From: Candidatus Treponema merdequi
Lineage (GTDB): Bacteria; Spirochaetota; Spirochaetia; Treponematales; Treponemataceae
Assembly: GCA_018064525.1 (NCBI GenBank)
Contig: JAGHVB010000010.1
Span: forward strand, 104,684-137,551
Reading direction: 5' to 3'
Length of the DNA: 32,868 nucleotides
Of this stretch, positions 1 through 8,309 are shown one piece after another (position 1 is the stretch's first letter; every line of letters begins with the position of its first letter). Position numbers and translations under genes: made by a program. The notes under the pieces are model-generated. The model did not search any database and was not told where the DNA came from. It saw nothing but the letters and a program-made list of their open reading frames with translations.

Positions 1-228
1 TACGGAAGGAATTTCTTTGTCCGCTGTATCACATATCTGAAGTGTAATTCTTTTTTTACTTTCATCTATTGTGCATAAGGTTGTATCATATTGAATTCCA
101 TTTGCACAGACTTTTATCATATCACCAGAAGTCAGACGCAGAACCTGTCTGATATATCTGTAATCTTTTCCGGAGATATAAAAAAGTCCTTTCGAATCTG
201 GTTCTGTGTCTATTACAAACTGGCGCAT
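1..228 (-). CDS. rsmE: RsmE-like 16S rRNA (uridine-1498 N3) methyltransferase, N-terminal part, cut by the window edge
   Basis: Reading from ATG at 228 toward base 1 gives 76 open codons starting MRQFVIDTEPDSKG and continuing to the window edge. The opening MRQF, followed by a conserved stretch with G-K-D-Y and QVLRLTSGDMI, matches the PUA-like N-terminal domain of RsmE. That family methylates U1498 of 16S rRNA in the assembled 30S subunit using S-adenosylmethionine. The catalytic SPOUT domain with its SAM knot would lie outside the window and is not seen. The start lies 5 nt after the stop of the C-terminal protease gene on the same strand, so the two are probably co-transcribed. No strong Shine-Dalgarno is visible, so translational coupling is plausible. 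The family call rests only on the N-terminal domain. Confidence 0.72.
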   Translation of the reverse strand, partial: MRQFVIDTEPDSKGLFYISGKDYRYIRQVLRLTSGDMIKVCANGIQYDTTLCTIDESKKRITLQICDTADKEIPSV

Positions 229-233
229 AATTT

Positions 234-1712
234 TTATTTTTCTGCAGAAGTATCTGCTTTCTCTTTTTCCTCTTTTTCTGCAAGTTCCTGCAGATCTTTA
301 AGTGTTAAAGTGGAACGGACAAGAGATGAAAAATTTTCTGTATTTATGATTTTAATTGCTTCGTTCAACTGAACATCATAATCAAGATCATAAACGAGAG
401 GCTTTTTTGTTTTCATTGTTTCAAGTCTGATAAGTCTTCTCAAAAGTTTAAGGTCAAGATTATATTCTTTCTGCAGAACAGATGCATAGGAAGCAATGTC
501 ATCTTCTGTCATACCGGGATGTGCTTCTACATATTTTGGAATTACTTCATCATCTGTCATTTTGATGAATGACTTTGTCTGTTCATCAGTATATTCTGTA
601 AACTTGATTTCTCTGTCCGGCGGAATTCCGATTTTATCGATATTGCAGTCACTTGGAGAATAATAACGGGCAACAGTAAGTTTAACTCCATCATGAGTTC
701 CATCAAATTCCCTCAAAGGAACAACCTGCTGAACAGAACCTTTTCCGTAAGTACGTTCTCCGACGAGATATGCAATATGATAATCTTTTAGTGCACCCGA
801 AAGAATTTCAGAAGCACTGGCAGAACCTTTATTGATGAGAACTACAATCGGAATGCCTTTTTTTATCAGAGTATTATTTTTAGAAGCTGAAAAAGTTTTA
901 TTTTCAGAAGGAATACGGCTCTTTGTAGAAACTACAGTTCCTGATTCTATAAACTTGTCTGCGCATGCAACTGCACTGTCCAGAAGTCCACCGGGATTAT
1001 TTCTAAGGTCAATGATAAGACCTTTATAGCCGCCCTGTGCTTCAAACGATTTTATTGCTTTTTCCATCTCAGGCGCTGTATCTGGAGTAAACTGAATCAA
1101 TTTAACGTAACCGATTTTACCGATCATAGCAGAATTTACAACAGGAACCTGAATCAGATCGCGGACCAGAGTTCTCTTAAAAGTTGCAGTCTTACCGCGA
1201 AGAATTGTTACTTCTACAGGAGTTCCTTTCGGACCGCGAAGATGCGAAAGAACATCTTCCATACTCATTTCCGGAGTAGGTTCTCCGTTAATTTCAATAA
1301 TTTTATCTCCAGCCTGAATACCTGCCTTAAACCCCGGAGTGTCCTCGATAGGAGAAACAACATCAACATAAGCAGGTTTATCAGGAGTTGATTTATTCAT
1401 CTTGGAAATTGAAAGACCAACACCGTAAAAGTTACCGCTTGTCGTATCTGTAAGACCACGCATATCCTGAACATCAAGATAAACTGTATATGGATCCTGC
1501 AAAGATTCCATCATACCGCGTAAAGCACCTTCATAAAGAGTCCTTGCATCAACATCTTCAACATAATACTGCTGAAGATAATTATAGACCGTAATAAAAT
1601 TTTTCAGATACTGTGCATCACCAGAAACTTTAGGTTCCTGTGCTGAACATGAAAAAATAAATAAGCAGAAAAACAAACTAACTAAATTTCTTTTTAAATT
1701 TCGTAAACTCAT
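234..1712 (-). CDS. C-terminal processing protease (S41 family), predicted lipoprotein
   Basis: A 492-residue serine protease of the CtpA/Prc type, which trims or degrades envelope proteins from their C-termini. The N-terminus is a short signal peptide ending in FIFSC, so Cys22 is probably lipidated and the enzyme anchored in the envelope. A PDZ domain covers about 93-180 (with GVGLSI and AGIQAGDKIIEINGE). The S41 core follows: the GSASASE motif places the nucleophile at Ser299, and YGKGSVQQ supplies Lys324 and Gln328. The 25- and 4-residue spacings match the Ser-Lys-Gln triad of B. subtilis CtpB. Residues beyond 370 form a charged helical tail. It is divergent from the MinD-like gene and upstream of rsmE. 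No Shine-Dalgarno precedes the ATG, but a promoter-like TAGAAT box sits 6 nt before it. Confidence 0.93.
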   Translation of the reverse strand: MSLRNLKRNLVSLFFCLFIFSCSAQEPKVSGDAQYLKNFITVYNYLQQYYVEDVDARTLYEGALRGMMESLQDPYTVYLDVQDMRGLTDTTSGNFYGVGLSISKMNKSTPDKPAYVDVVSPIEDTPGFKAGIQAGDKIIEINGEPTPEMSMEDVLSHLRGPKGTPVEVTILRGKTATFKRTLVRDLIQVPVVNSAMIGKIGYVKLIQFTPDTAPEMEKAIKSFEAQGGYKGLIIDLRNNPGGLLDSAVACADKFIESGTVVSTKSRIPSENKTFSASKNNTLIKKGIPIVVLINKGSASASEILSGALKDYHIAYLVGERTYGKGSVQQVVPLREFDGTHDGVKLTVARYYSPSDCNIDKIGIPPDREIKFTEYTDEQTKSFIKMTDDEVIPKYVEAHPGMTEDDIASYASVLQKEYNLDLKLLRRLIRLETMKTKKPLVYDLDYDVQLNEAIKIINTENFSSLVRSTLTLKDLQELAEKEEKEKADTSAEK

Positions 1713-1718
1713 TCTTTC

Positions 1719-1747
1719 ATTCTATTCCCTTTTTAACCCATTTTCAA
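1719..1747 (-). promoter_or_regulatory. Promoter of the C-terminal protease gene, predicted leaderless
   Basis: On the minus strand TTGAAA (1747-1742, 5 of 6 to consensus) is followed after 17 nt by TAGAAT (1724-1719, 5 of 6), then 6 nt, then the ATG at 1712. A sigma-70-type start about 7 nt after the -10 would fall on or next to the start codon. The -35 overlaps that of the divergent gene. Confidence 0.6.
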
Positions 1748-1769
1748 CCCAAAAAAATTATGTTATAAT
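1741..1769 (+). promoter_or_regulatory. Extended -10 promoter of the MinD-like gene, predicted leaderless
   Basis: TTTTCA (1741-1746, 4 of 6), a 17-nt spacer, then TGTTATAAT (1761-1769), which is a perfect -10 with a TGn extension. Only 7 nt separate it from the ATG at 1777 and no Shine-Dalgarno is present, so transcription probably starts at the start codon. The -35 shares bases 1742-1746 with the -35 of the divergent protease gene. Confidence 0.65.
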
Positions 1770-1776
1770 CCATATT

Positions 1777-2925
1777 ATGCAAATTATTCCAGTGGCGAGC
1801 GGAAAAGGCGGTGTTGGTAAGAGTCTTTTGTCTGCAAATCTCGCAATTGCACTCGGTAAGAGTGGAAAAAAAGTAGTCTTAGCCGATTTAGACCTCGGTG
1901 CTTCAAATCTTCATCTCGTATTAGGCCAGCAGGCTCCGAAATCAGGGCTTGGAACATGGCTGACAGGCAAAGGTGAATTTGAAGATATCATCGTCCAGTC
2001 TGATTACGAAAATGTGAGTTTTATTGCAGGCGATTCAGAAATTCCAGGACTTTCTAATTTAAAAGCAGTTCAAAAAAATAAACTGATAAAAGCTTTTAAA
2101 AAAATTGATGCCGATTTTCTTGTAATTGACCTCGGTGCCGGAACTCATCAGATTATTCTTGACCTGTTTTTACTGAGTCCGCAGGGAATTGTCGTTACAG
2201 CTCCTGCCGTTACGGCAACTTTAAACGGATATCTCTTTTTAAAAAATGCAGTTTTCCGGCTTTTAAATTCAACTTTCAGACCATCTACCCCAGGCGGCAA
2301 ACTTCTCGCAAAATTTAAAGAAGACCCGACACTTCTGCAGCGACTTTACGTTCCACGGCTTGTAGATGAACTCAGAAAAATCGATGCACCAAGAGCAGAA
2401 AAATTCGAAAACCTTCTGCATACATTCCGCCCGCGTCTCATCATGAATATGATCGATGACCCGAAAGACGCAGACCGCGCACTCAGAATAAGAAGTTCAT
2501 GCAACCAGTATCTCGGACTCGACATTGAACATCTCGGAATCATGTACCGCGACTCTCTCGAAGACAAAGCGCTCGCAAGCCGTCTTCCGATTGTCGTATA
2601 TAAACCAAACTGCGTACTTTCACAGGCAATTTTCAGAATTGCAGAAAAAATTCTTGCCTCAGATACAGTTCAATTTGGAGAAGAGCTGAATCTTACGTAC
2701 GATGCGGCAGGATTCTCTTTTGAACAGGCAAATGAAGAAGCACAGGAAGATTTTGAATTAAAAATGTCAGGCCTCCATGATTTAATCGGAAGCGGTGCTT
2801 TGACAACCGGAGAATTAATAGAAACTATCAAAACTCAGCAATACGAACTTCAGCAAGTCAGAAAAGAAAATCTTCTCTTAAAATCTAAACTTGTAAAAGC
2901 TGCACAACAGGGTTTTAAAATATGA
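1777..2925 (+). CDS. MinD/ParA-family (FlhG-like) P-loop ATPase with C-terminal coiled coil
   Basis: A 382-residue protein with a deviant Walker A motif at 9-16 (GKGGVGKS, including the signature Lys10), switch I around 37-44 (DLDLGASN) and a Walker B-like strand at 115-121 (LVIDLGAG). These define the MinD/ParA/FlhG group of dimerising ATPases that position cell-division, chromosome or flagellar machinery at membranes or DNA. Unlike MinD it ends in a charged helical segment with heptad-like spacing at about 345-377, probably a coiled coil or partner-binding helix. I see no clear amphipathic membrane-targeting helix at the extreme C-terminus. The Walker A lies so close to the N-terminus that the ATG at 1777 must be the start. 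The stop overlaps the lgt start (ATGA, 2922-2925), so the two are translationally coupled. Which of Min, Par or Flh roles applies cannot be decided from sequence. Confidence 0.85.
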   Translation: MQIIPVASGKGGVGKSLLSANLAIALGKSGKKVVLADLDLGASNLHLVLGQQAPKSGLGTWLTGKGEFEDIIVQSDYENVSFIAGDSEIPGLSNLKAVQKNKLIKAFKKIDADFLVIDLGAGTHQIILDLFLLSPQGIVVTAPAVTATLNGYLFLKNAVFRLLNSTFRPSTPGGKLLAKFKEDPTLLQRLYVPRLVDELRKIDAPRAEKFENLLHTFRPRLIMNMIDDPKDADRALRIRSSCNQYLGLDIEHLGIMYRDSLEDKALASRLPIVVYKPNCVLSQAIFRIAEKILASDTVQFGEELNLTYDAAGFSFEQANEEAQEDFELKMSGLHDLIGSGALTTGELIETIKTQQYELQQVRKENLLLKSKLVKAAQQGFKI

Positions 2926-3908
2926 ATTCACTTTTATACATTCAGTATCCGACATGGATTAAACCGGAAATTTTTCCCGGCATTCCATTTCTGCATTTTG
3001 TAAGATGGTATGGTCTTATGTATGTATTTGCTTTTGTATTTGCATACTTAATTCTTAACTGCCAGAGAAAAGAAGGCCTTCTGGATTCTCAGGGCTACAA
3101 AGCTTCTGAAGATGACATTTTAAGTTTTATTGCCACCGGTTTTATTTTTCTCATAATTGGTGCACGCATTTTTGCATGTCTTGTTTATACACCAAGCGGA
3201 AAATACTGGAAAGCACCATGGTTAATTTTCTGGCCGTTTGATGAAAACATGAATTTTACGGGACTTGCAGGAATGTCTTATCACGGCGGTTTTATCGGCG
3301 GTCTGTTCGGAATGATTTTCTGGTGCAAAAAAAATAAAAAGCCTTTGATGAAATGGATGGATGTTATGGCCGTCGCAATTCCATGCGGCTATACATTCGG
3401 AAGACTTGGAAATTTCTTAAACGGCGAACTTTACGGAAGACTTACAACAATGCCATGGGGAATGATTTTTCCGGCATCAAAAAGTTACAGTGTAAGCATT
3501 CAATGGGTTAAAGATTTTGCAGCACAGATTGGAATGGTATTACCAGAAACTGGAACTGTCCACCTCCCGTGTCATCCAAGCCAGCTCTACGAAGCTTTTT
3601 TTGAAGGAATTTTTCTTTTTGTTTTATTATGGTGTCTCAGAAAGAAAAAGCCTTTTGACGGATTTACAAGTGCGCTTTACAGCGTTGGTTACGGAACAGT
3701 CCGTTTTATAATTGAATATTTCAGAATGCCTGATGAAGATATGGGATTTAAACTTGGAGATGTAAACGGTGCGATTGACAGAAATACTTCGCTCTTAAAC
3801 ATTTCTACAGGTCAGATTCTGTGTTTTCTGATGATTGCATTTGGAATTACACTTGGAATCATCTGTTACAGAAAAAGTAAATTAAATAACGTTAAAAATA
3901 AAAAATAA
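2922..3908 (+). CDS. lgt: Prolipoprotein diacylglyceryl transferase (Lgt)
   Basis: An integral inner-membrane enzyme that moves diacylglycerol from phosphatidylglycerol onto the lipobox cysteine of prolipoproteins, the first step of lipoprotein maturation. The 328-residue sequence has several hydrophobic helices. It carries FVRWYGLMY near 27, the GMSYHGG segment with His121, the Lgt signature GRLGNFLNGELYGR at 160-173 (Arg161, Asn164, Glu169), HPSQLYEAFFEG near 218, and GTVRFIIEYFR with Arg261 and Glu265. These correspond to the essential residues of E. coli Lgt. It is modestly longer than E. coli Lgt, with an extra stretch at about 185-212. It overlaps the upstream ATPase gene by 4 bp and is followed 11 nt later by tyrS. 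The window also encodes several lipoproteins that would be its substrates. Confidence 0.96.
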   Translation: MNSLLYIQYPTWIKPEIFPGIPFLHFVRWYGLMYVFAFVFAYLILNCQRKEGLLDSQGYKASEDDILSFIATGFIFLIIGARIFACLVYTPSGKYWKAPWLIFWPFDENMNFTGLAGMSYHGGFIGGLFGMIFWCKKNKKPLMKWMDVMAVAIPCGYTFGRLGNFLNGELYGRLTTMPWGMIFPASKSYSVSIQWVKDFAAQIGMVLPETGTVHLPCHPSQLYEAFFEGIFLFVLLWCLRKKKPFDGFTSALYSVGYGTVRFIIEYFRMPDEDMGFKLGDVNGAIDRNTSLLNISTGQILCFLMIAFGITLGIICYRKSKLNNVKNKK

Positions 3909-3919
3909 AGGATAAAATT

Positions 3920-5152
3920 ATGACATTATTTGAAGATTTAAAATGGCGCGGACTTATCAAAGACATCGCCGGTGAAGAAACTGACTTACAGAAAACACTT
4001 GATGGAGCACCGTTTGCTTTCTACTGGGGAACAGACCCTACTGCAGATTCACTCCATCTCGGACACTACTCTTCACTCTGTATGGCAAAACGTCTTGCAA
4101 ACGCAGGACATCATCCGGTTCTTCTCTGCGGCGGTGCAACAGGCCGTATTGGTGACCCTCGTCCGACAGCAGAACGCGAAATCATTTCAGAAGAAACAGT
4201 AAACAACAACATCAACGGAATCCGCAACCAGATCAAAGCGCTTGTTCCACAGGCAGAACTTGTAGACAACTACGACTGGATGAAAGATTATACATTCCTG
4301 AATTTTCTTCGTGACATCGGTAAATACATCAATGTAAACTACATGCTTGATAAAGACATCATCAGACGCCGTCTCGAAACTGGAATCACATTTGCAGAAT
4401 TTGCATACATGCTTTTGCAGGGATATGACTTTTTACATCTGTTCCAGGAAAAGAAATGCATCATGCAGGTTGCAGGAAGCGACCAGTGGGGAAACATTAC
4501 AACAGGTGTTGACCTTATCCGCAAAGTTCTTGATAAAACTGCTTACGCATTTACAATGCCTTTGATTCTCGACCAGACAGGAAAGAAGTTTGGTAAATCA
4601 GAAGGAAACGCTTTATGGCTCGACAAGACAAAGACTTCTCCTTATGCAATCTACCAGCACCTCATCAATTCTGATGACTCGAAAGTTCTTGAATACCTCA
4701 AAGTATTCACATTCCTTTCAAAAGAAGAAATCGAAAAGATTTATGCAGAACAGACTGAACACCCGGAAACACGAATCGCTCAGAAAACTCTCGCATGGGA
4801 AGTTGTAAAAGACATCCACGGAAAAGACGAAGCTGACAACGCAGTAATGGTAAGCCAGAAACTTTTTGCAGGCGACTTCAAAGGACTTTCTGTAAACGAC
4901 ATCATGGCAGGCCTTGGTGGCGTTCCATCATTCGAATACAAAGAAGAACTTCCATTGATTGACGTTCTCGTAAACAACAAAATTGCTTCAAGTAAACGCG
5001 AAGCCCGTGAGTTCATCACAGGAAAAGCAGTAAGCTTGAATGGTGATGTTGTAACAGACGAAAATATGGTAATCACAAAAGCCATGGCTCTTGAAGGAAA
5101 AGTTCTCATCTTCAGAAGAGGAAAGAAAAAATATTTTATCGGTAAAGTATAA
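3920..5152 (+). CDS. tyrS: Tyrosyl-tRNA synthetase
   Basis: A 410-residue class I aminoacyl-tRNA synthetase that charges tRNA-Tyr in the cytoplasm. The HIGH-type motif is HLGH at 46-49. The KMSKS-type motif is KFGKS at 223-227, and the tyrosine-binding segment includes GSDQWGNITTG at about 187-197. A C-terminal S4 RNA-binding domain spans roughly 345-405 (DVLVNNKIASSKREAREFI). The AAAGGA Shine-Dalgarno lies 7 nt before the ATG. It is the last gene of the ATPase-lgt-tyrS run. The gene is richer in C-ending codons than its neighbours, as often seen in well-expressed genes. The palindromic region after it may end transcription. Confidence 0.97.
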   Translation: MTLFEDLKWRGLIKDIAGEETDLQKTLDGAPFAFYWGTDPTADSLHLGHYSSLCMAKRLANAGHHPVLLCGGATGRIGDPRPTAEREIISEETVNNNINGIRNQIKALVPQAELVDNYDWMKDYTFLNFLRDIGKYINVNYMLDKDIIRRRLETGITFAEFAYMLLQGYDFLHLFQEKKCIMQVAGSDQWGNITTGVDLIRKVLDKTAYAFTMPLILDQTGKKFGKSEGNALWLDKTKTSPYAIYQHLINSDDSKVLEYLKVFTFLSKEEIEKIYAEQTEHPETRIAQKTLAWEVVKDIHGKDEADNAVMVSQKLFAGDFKGLSVNDIMAGLGGVPSFEYKEELPLIDVLVNNKIASSKREAREFITGKAVSLNGDVVTDENMVITKAMALEGKVLIFRRGKKKYFIGKV

Positions 5153-5170
5153 ATATCATTTTAACAATTG

Positions 5171-5320
5171 AAAAATCCGGGAAACAAAAAAAATTACGGA
5201 GCAAAAAAACGACATCGCGAAGATTCGTAAGTTTAATCTATACACTTCCGAATGGCGCACGTCATCGGAGCGTATGGCGTTGTTTTTGCGGGAGTAATTT
5301 TTTTAGTTTCCCGGATTTTT
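5171..5320. repeat. Long imperfect palindrome between tyrS and the permease gene
   Basis: The outer arms 5171-5197 and 5294-5320 are inverted copies of 27 bp with one mismatch, beginning AAAAATCCGGGAAAC. Inward, pairing continues imperfectly through a C-AAAAA tract and an ACG-CAT segment. The 96-bp centre is richer in G+C than the flanks and contains a small CGAA-GA-TTCG palindrome. It lies between two convergent genes, so it may terminate both. Its size also fits a MITE-like or degenerate repeat element. No second copy is present in this window. The longest open frame across it is not convincing as a gene. Confidence 0.6.
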
Positions 5321-5337
5321 GTTTTTAAAATGATTTA

Positions 5338-6519
5338 CTATGCGCTGAGGGCTTCTACCGGGTCGAGTTTAGCGGCTCTTATTGCAGGACTTAATCCAAA
5401 TACAATTCCTACAACCACAGAGAAAACAAACGAAACAACACACGCTGTCGTATTGATGCAGTAACTTGTCGACTGGACATATTCCACTGCAAAACTAAGA
5501 AGCACACCAAGAATAACTCCAATCAATCCGCCGATGACAGTAATGCTTGCAGATTCAATTAAAAACTGCTGTCTGATATCGCGCGGACTTGCACCGAGTG
5601 CTTTTCTGATTCCGATTTCCTGACGGCGTTCAGTAACTGTTACGATCATAATGTTCATGATTCCGATTCCGCCGACTAAAAGAGAAATTGCGGCAACTGC
5701 AGCCAGCAGAACACTCATCGTGTTTGTAATCGAGCTCATCTGTTCAAGCATTGTCTGCATGGAATTTACACGAACAGAATCCGTTCCGGTTAAGTTTCTG
5801 CAATAGTCTGCAACTGTCGTAACAAGTTCCGTTGATTTTTCAGGTGTCACAGCCTGGACTAAAACTGTGTCTGCTGCCGGACTTGGCTTAATTTTTTTTG
5901 CATAAAAACCACGAGGAATAAAAGCTGTACCATTTTCCATTCCGCTTGTCTGTTCTTTTAAAACTCCTGTCACAATAAAACCAAAGGAAATTTTATCTGC
6001 TGCAAGAGTTATGGTTTTACCAATTACATCTGTCGAAGAAAAAAGACTTTCTGCAAGATCATGTCCCAGAATGATTTTCTGCAGGCCTTCTTCATTATCT
6101 GTAACATTAAAAAAAGTTCCCGATTCAAGTTTCATCTGATACATTTCAAGATATCCTGTTTCTACTGCGGTACAGTTGTTTGTAGCAGAAGTTCCCTCAT
6201 AAGTTAAAGTTGCACTAAGGGAATTTTTATACCAGATTTTTTTTATATCTTTGACATTATCAAAAAGACCTTCACGGAAATTCTCATCAAATACAAGAGT
6301 AACAGCATCCCGGTTTCGTCTCATAAAGCCGGCAGAAATGCTTACTACATCAAGACCCGAAGTTCCAAATGTAGATTCAACCTGTTTTGTACTGCTTTTT
6401 CCCATACTTGTAATTACAATTACAGAAGCAACACCGATTATAACACCCAGAAGAGAAAGAAAAGTTCTTGTTTTATTACGTGTAAAATTATGAAGTGCAT
6501 TAATAAAATCTTCTAACAT
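5338..6519 (-). CDS. MacB-like ABC transporter permease
   Basis: The membrane subunit of a MacB-type mechanotransmission ABC exporter. The start chosen is ATG 6519 because GGAGG precedes it by 8 nt and the protein then opens MLEDFINALHNFTRNKTRTF, typical of the family; this gives 393 residues. Residues about 20-39 form TM1, followed by a periplasmic MacB-PCD-like domain to about 265. Three C-terminal helices follow (about 270-295, 323-346, 357-378) with the FtsX-type segment ERRQEIGIRKALGASPRDI between the first two. The C-terminus PVEALSA matches the usual DPxEAL end. It follows its ATPase gene by 31 nt and is the last gene of the tolC-hlyD-ATPase-permease operon. The substrate is unknown; peptides, lipoproteins, macrolides or siderophores are all possible for the family. 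Confidence 0.9.
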   Translation of the reverse strand: MLEDFINALHNFTRNKTRTFLSLLGVIIGVASVIVITSMGKSSTKQVESTFGTSGLDVVSISAGFMRRNRDAVTLVFDENFREGLFDNVKDIKKIWYKNSLSATLTYEGTSATNNCTAVETGYLEMYQMKLESGTFFNVTDNEEGLQKIILGHDLAESLFSSTDVIGKTITLAADKISFGFIVTGVLKEQTSGMENGTAFIPRGFYAKKIKPSPAADTVLVQAVTPEKSTELVTTVADYCRNLTGTDSVRVNSMQTMLEQMSSITNTMSVLLAAVAAISLLVGGIGIMNIMIVTVTERRQEIGIRKALGASPRDIRQQFLIESASITVIGGLIGVILGVLLSFAVEYVQSTSYCINTTACVVSFVFSVVVGIVFGLSPAIRAAKLDPVEALSA

Positions 6520-6550
6520 TCTGCAGCCTCCGGAAAATTGAAAAACATTC

Positions 6551-7228
6551 CTAGCATAAAAGACCATCCAGAATTTTTATACATCGCTTTGTTGATTTTC
6601 CGATGCGCGGATCATGAGTGACAATAATAATTGTTGTTCCGCTTTTTTTATTGATTTCTTTAAAAAGATCCATTACCTGAATTCCGGTTGCAGTATCAAG
6701 AGCACCAGTCGGTTCATCTGCCAGAATTATTTTTGGTTCTGTAACAATTGCTCTAGCAATTGCAACTCGCTGTTTCTGACCACCAGAAAGCTCATTCGGA
6801 AGATGATACATTCTTTCTGAAAGTCCTACTTTATCAAGAGCTTTTTCTGCAAGTTCAACACGAATGCGTTTTTCTATACGTTTATATTTTAAAGGCAGCA
6901 TTACATTTTCAATTACATTCATTCCAGGAATAAGATGATACTGCTGAAAAACAAAACCGATTGTCTGATTTCTTAAAACTGCAAGTTCTGTTTCTGACAT
7001 CTTTGAAGTTTCTTTATCATCAATTTTAACAATTCCGCTCGTCGGAGTATCAAGACAACCAATCATATTCATACATGTTGACTTTCCGGAACCAGAAGGT
7101 CCCATTATTGAAATAAATTCACCCTGTTCCACTTCGAAGCTCACGCCTCTCAATGCCTGAACTTCGGCGTCACCCATTGAGTAAATTTTTTTTACATTTT
7201 CAAGCTGTACAACAATATTTTTTTTCAT
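6551..7228 (-). CDS. MacB/LolD-type ABC transporter ATPase
   Basis: A 225-residue nucleotide-binding subunit that would power the neighbouring permease. It has Walker A GPSGSGKST at 43-51, Q-loop Gln95, signature LSGGQ at 147-151, Walker B IILADE at 167-172, and the H-loop His205 in VTHD. The segment IENVMLPLKYK is typical of the LolD/MacB group. The length is that of a stand-alone ATPase, so here ATPase and permease are separate chains, unlike E. coli MacB. The gene starts 13 nt after the hlyD-like gene and has only a weak ribosome-binding site, so it is probably coupled to it. Confidence 0.95.
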   Translation of the reverse strand: MKKNIVVQLENVKKIYSMGDAEVQALRGVSFEVEQGEFISIMGPSGSGKSTCMNMIGCLDTPTSGIVKIDDKETSKMSETELAVLRNQTIGFVFQQYHLIPGMNVIENVMLPLKYKRIEKRIRVELAEKALDKVGLSERMYHLPNELSGGQKQRVAIARAIVTEPKIILADEPTGALDTATGIQVMDLFKEINKKSGTTIIIVTHDPRIGKSTKRCIKILDGLLC

Positions 7229-7241
7229 AAATATTTATCTG

Positions 7242-8276
7242 CTATCTTTTCATCGGAACGCCACCAAATCCTGGAATCATTCCGCTCTGTTTTCTTGCTT
7301 TATTCCATCCGGAAAGTTTTGGTTCTGTAAGCTGTAAGAGAACATCACCTTCTTTTACATCACCGGAAATAATTTTTACGGTTGTACTTCCATATGGCTT
7401 TACTTCAACTTCAATTTTTTTATTTGTTCTGGAATTTACGACAAAAGATTTTTTTCCTTCACGTTTAATTGCATACCGTTCTACTAAAAGATAATCTTCC
7501 GGTTCTGAAATCTGAATTTTTCCCGTAAACGAATAATTAGGTAAAATTTCCGGAGGATATTCAGTTACCTTTACCTTTGCTTTTACGACAGTTGCTCCGC
7601 GACTCGTAATTTCCCCGATTGCCGGCCAGCCTACGACAGTTCCATAAACAGGAGTATCTTTATATGCTGCAAAAGTAAATTCTACTTTCTGTCCGACCTT
7701 TAATTTACTTACATCTGTTTCTGCGACTTCTACTTCTGCAGTAAGATAATCAACATTTACAAGAGTTCCAACACAGTCTTTTGCTTCAAGAGAATCTCCG
7801 ACTGCAACATCCAGTGCTGCAATCACTCCGTCAAATGTTGCGCTTACTTTTCTGTCCGCAACTTTCTGTAAAAGAGAAAGCCGCTCTGTATTCATCAATT
7901 TAATTTCTCGAGCCGATCCTGTAATTCGAGTCGCAGCCATATTAAAATCATGTTTTTCAAGATTGTAGACTTCTGTCGTGTCATCAAGCTGAATGATTAC
8001 ATCACCCTTCTTAACATGATCACCTTCTTTGACATAAACTCCAAGAACAGTTCCAGAACTTAATGCCTGAAGTTCCTGAAGCTGAGCTGCCTCTATCGTA
8101 CCTGAAATATCAATTACATTTTCATACGTTTCTTTAATAACAGAATAATAAACCGGTTTCTGATTAACTTTTTTTACAATAAATTTTATACCGAACAAAA
8201 TTCCAATTAATAATATTATGCTGAAAATCACAATAACAGTAACTGCAACTTTTTTATTGATCTTTTGAAATTTCAT
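7242..8276 (-). CDS. HlyD/RND-type periplasmic adaptor (membrane fusion protein)
   Basis: A 344-residue adaptor that would bridge the inner-membrane ABC permease and the outer-membrane TolC-like channel. A single N-terminal TM helix spans about 11-33. The first half of a biotinyl-lipoyl domain follows, with SSGTVLGVYVKEGDHVKKGD at about 68-87. A short helical hairpin and the second lipoyl half (TFDGVIAALDVAVGDSLEAKD) come next, then beta-barrel and membrane-proximal segments. The helical hairpin is short compared with AcrA. AAGGA precedes the ATG by about 8 nt. It sits between the tolC-like and ATPase genes. Confidence 0.92.
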   Translation of the reverse strand: MKFQKINKKVAVTVIVIFSIILLIGILFGIKFIVKKVNQKPVYYSVIKETYENVIDISGTIEAAQLQELQALSSGTVLGVYVKEGDHVKKGDVIIQLDDTTEVYNLEKHDFNMAATRITGSAREIKLMNTERLSLLQKVADRKVSATFDGVIAALDVAVGDSLEAKDCVGTLVNVDYLTAEVEVAETDVSKLKVGQKVEFTFAAYKDTPVYGTVVGWPAIGEITSRGATVVKAKVKVTEYPPEILPNYSFTGKIQISEPEDYLLVERYAIKREGKKSFVVNSRTNKKIEVEVKPYGSTTVKIISGDVKEGDVLLQLTEPKLSGWNKARKQSGMIPGFGGVPMKR

Positions 8277-8309
8277 AATTTATTTCCTTAACTTATCTAT
8301 ATTTTCTGC

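Noticed and set aside
5252-5464. A 70-codon plus-strand open frame after tyrS
   Set aside because: It begins inside the palindrome and runs antisense into the permease gene, has no ribosome-binding site, and its residues look like a reverse-frame shadow.
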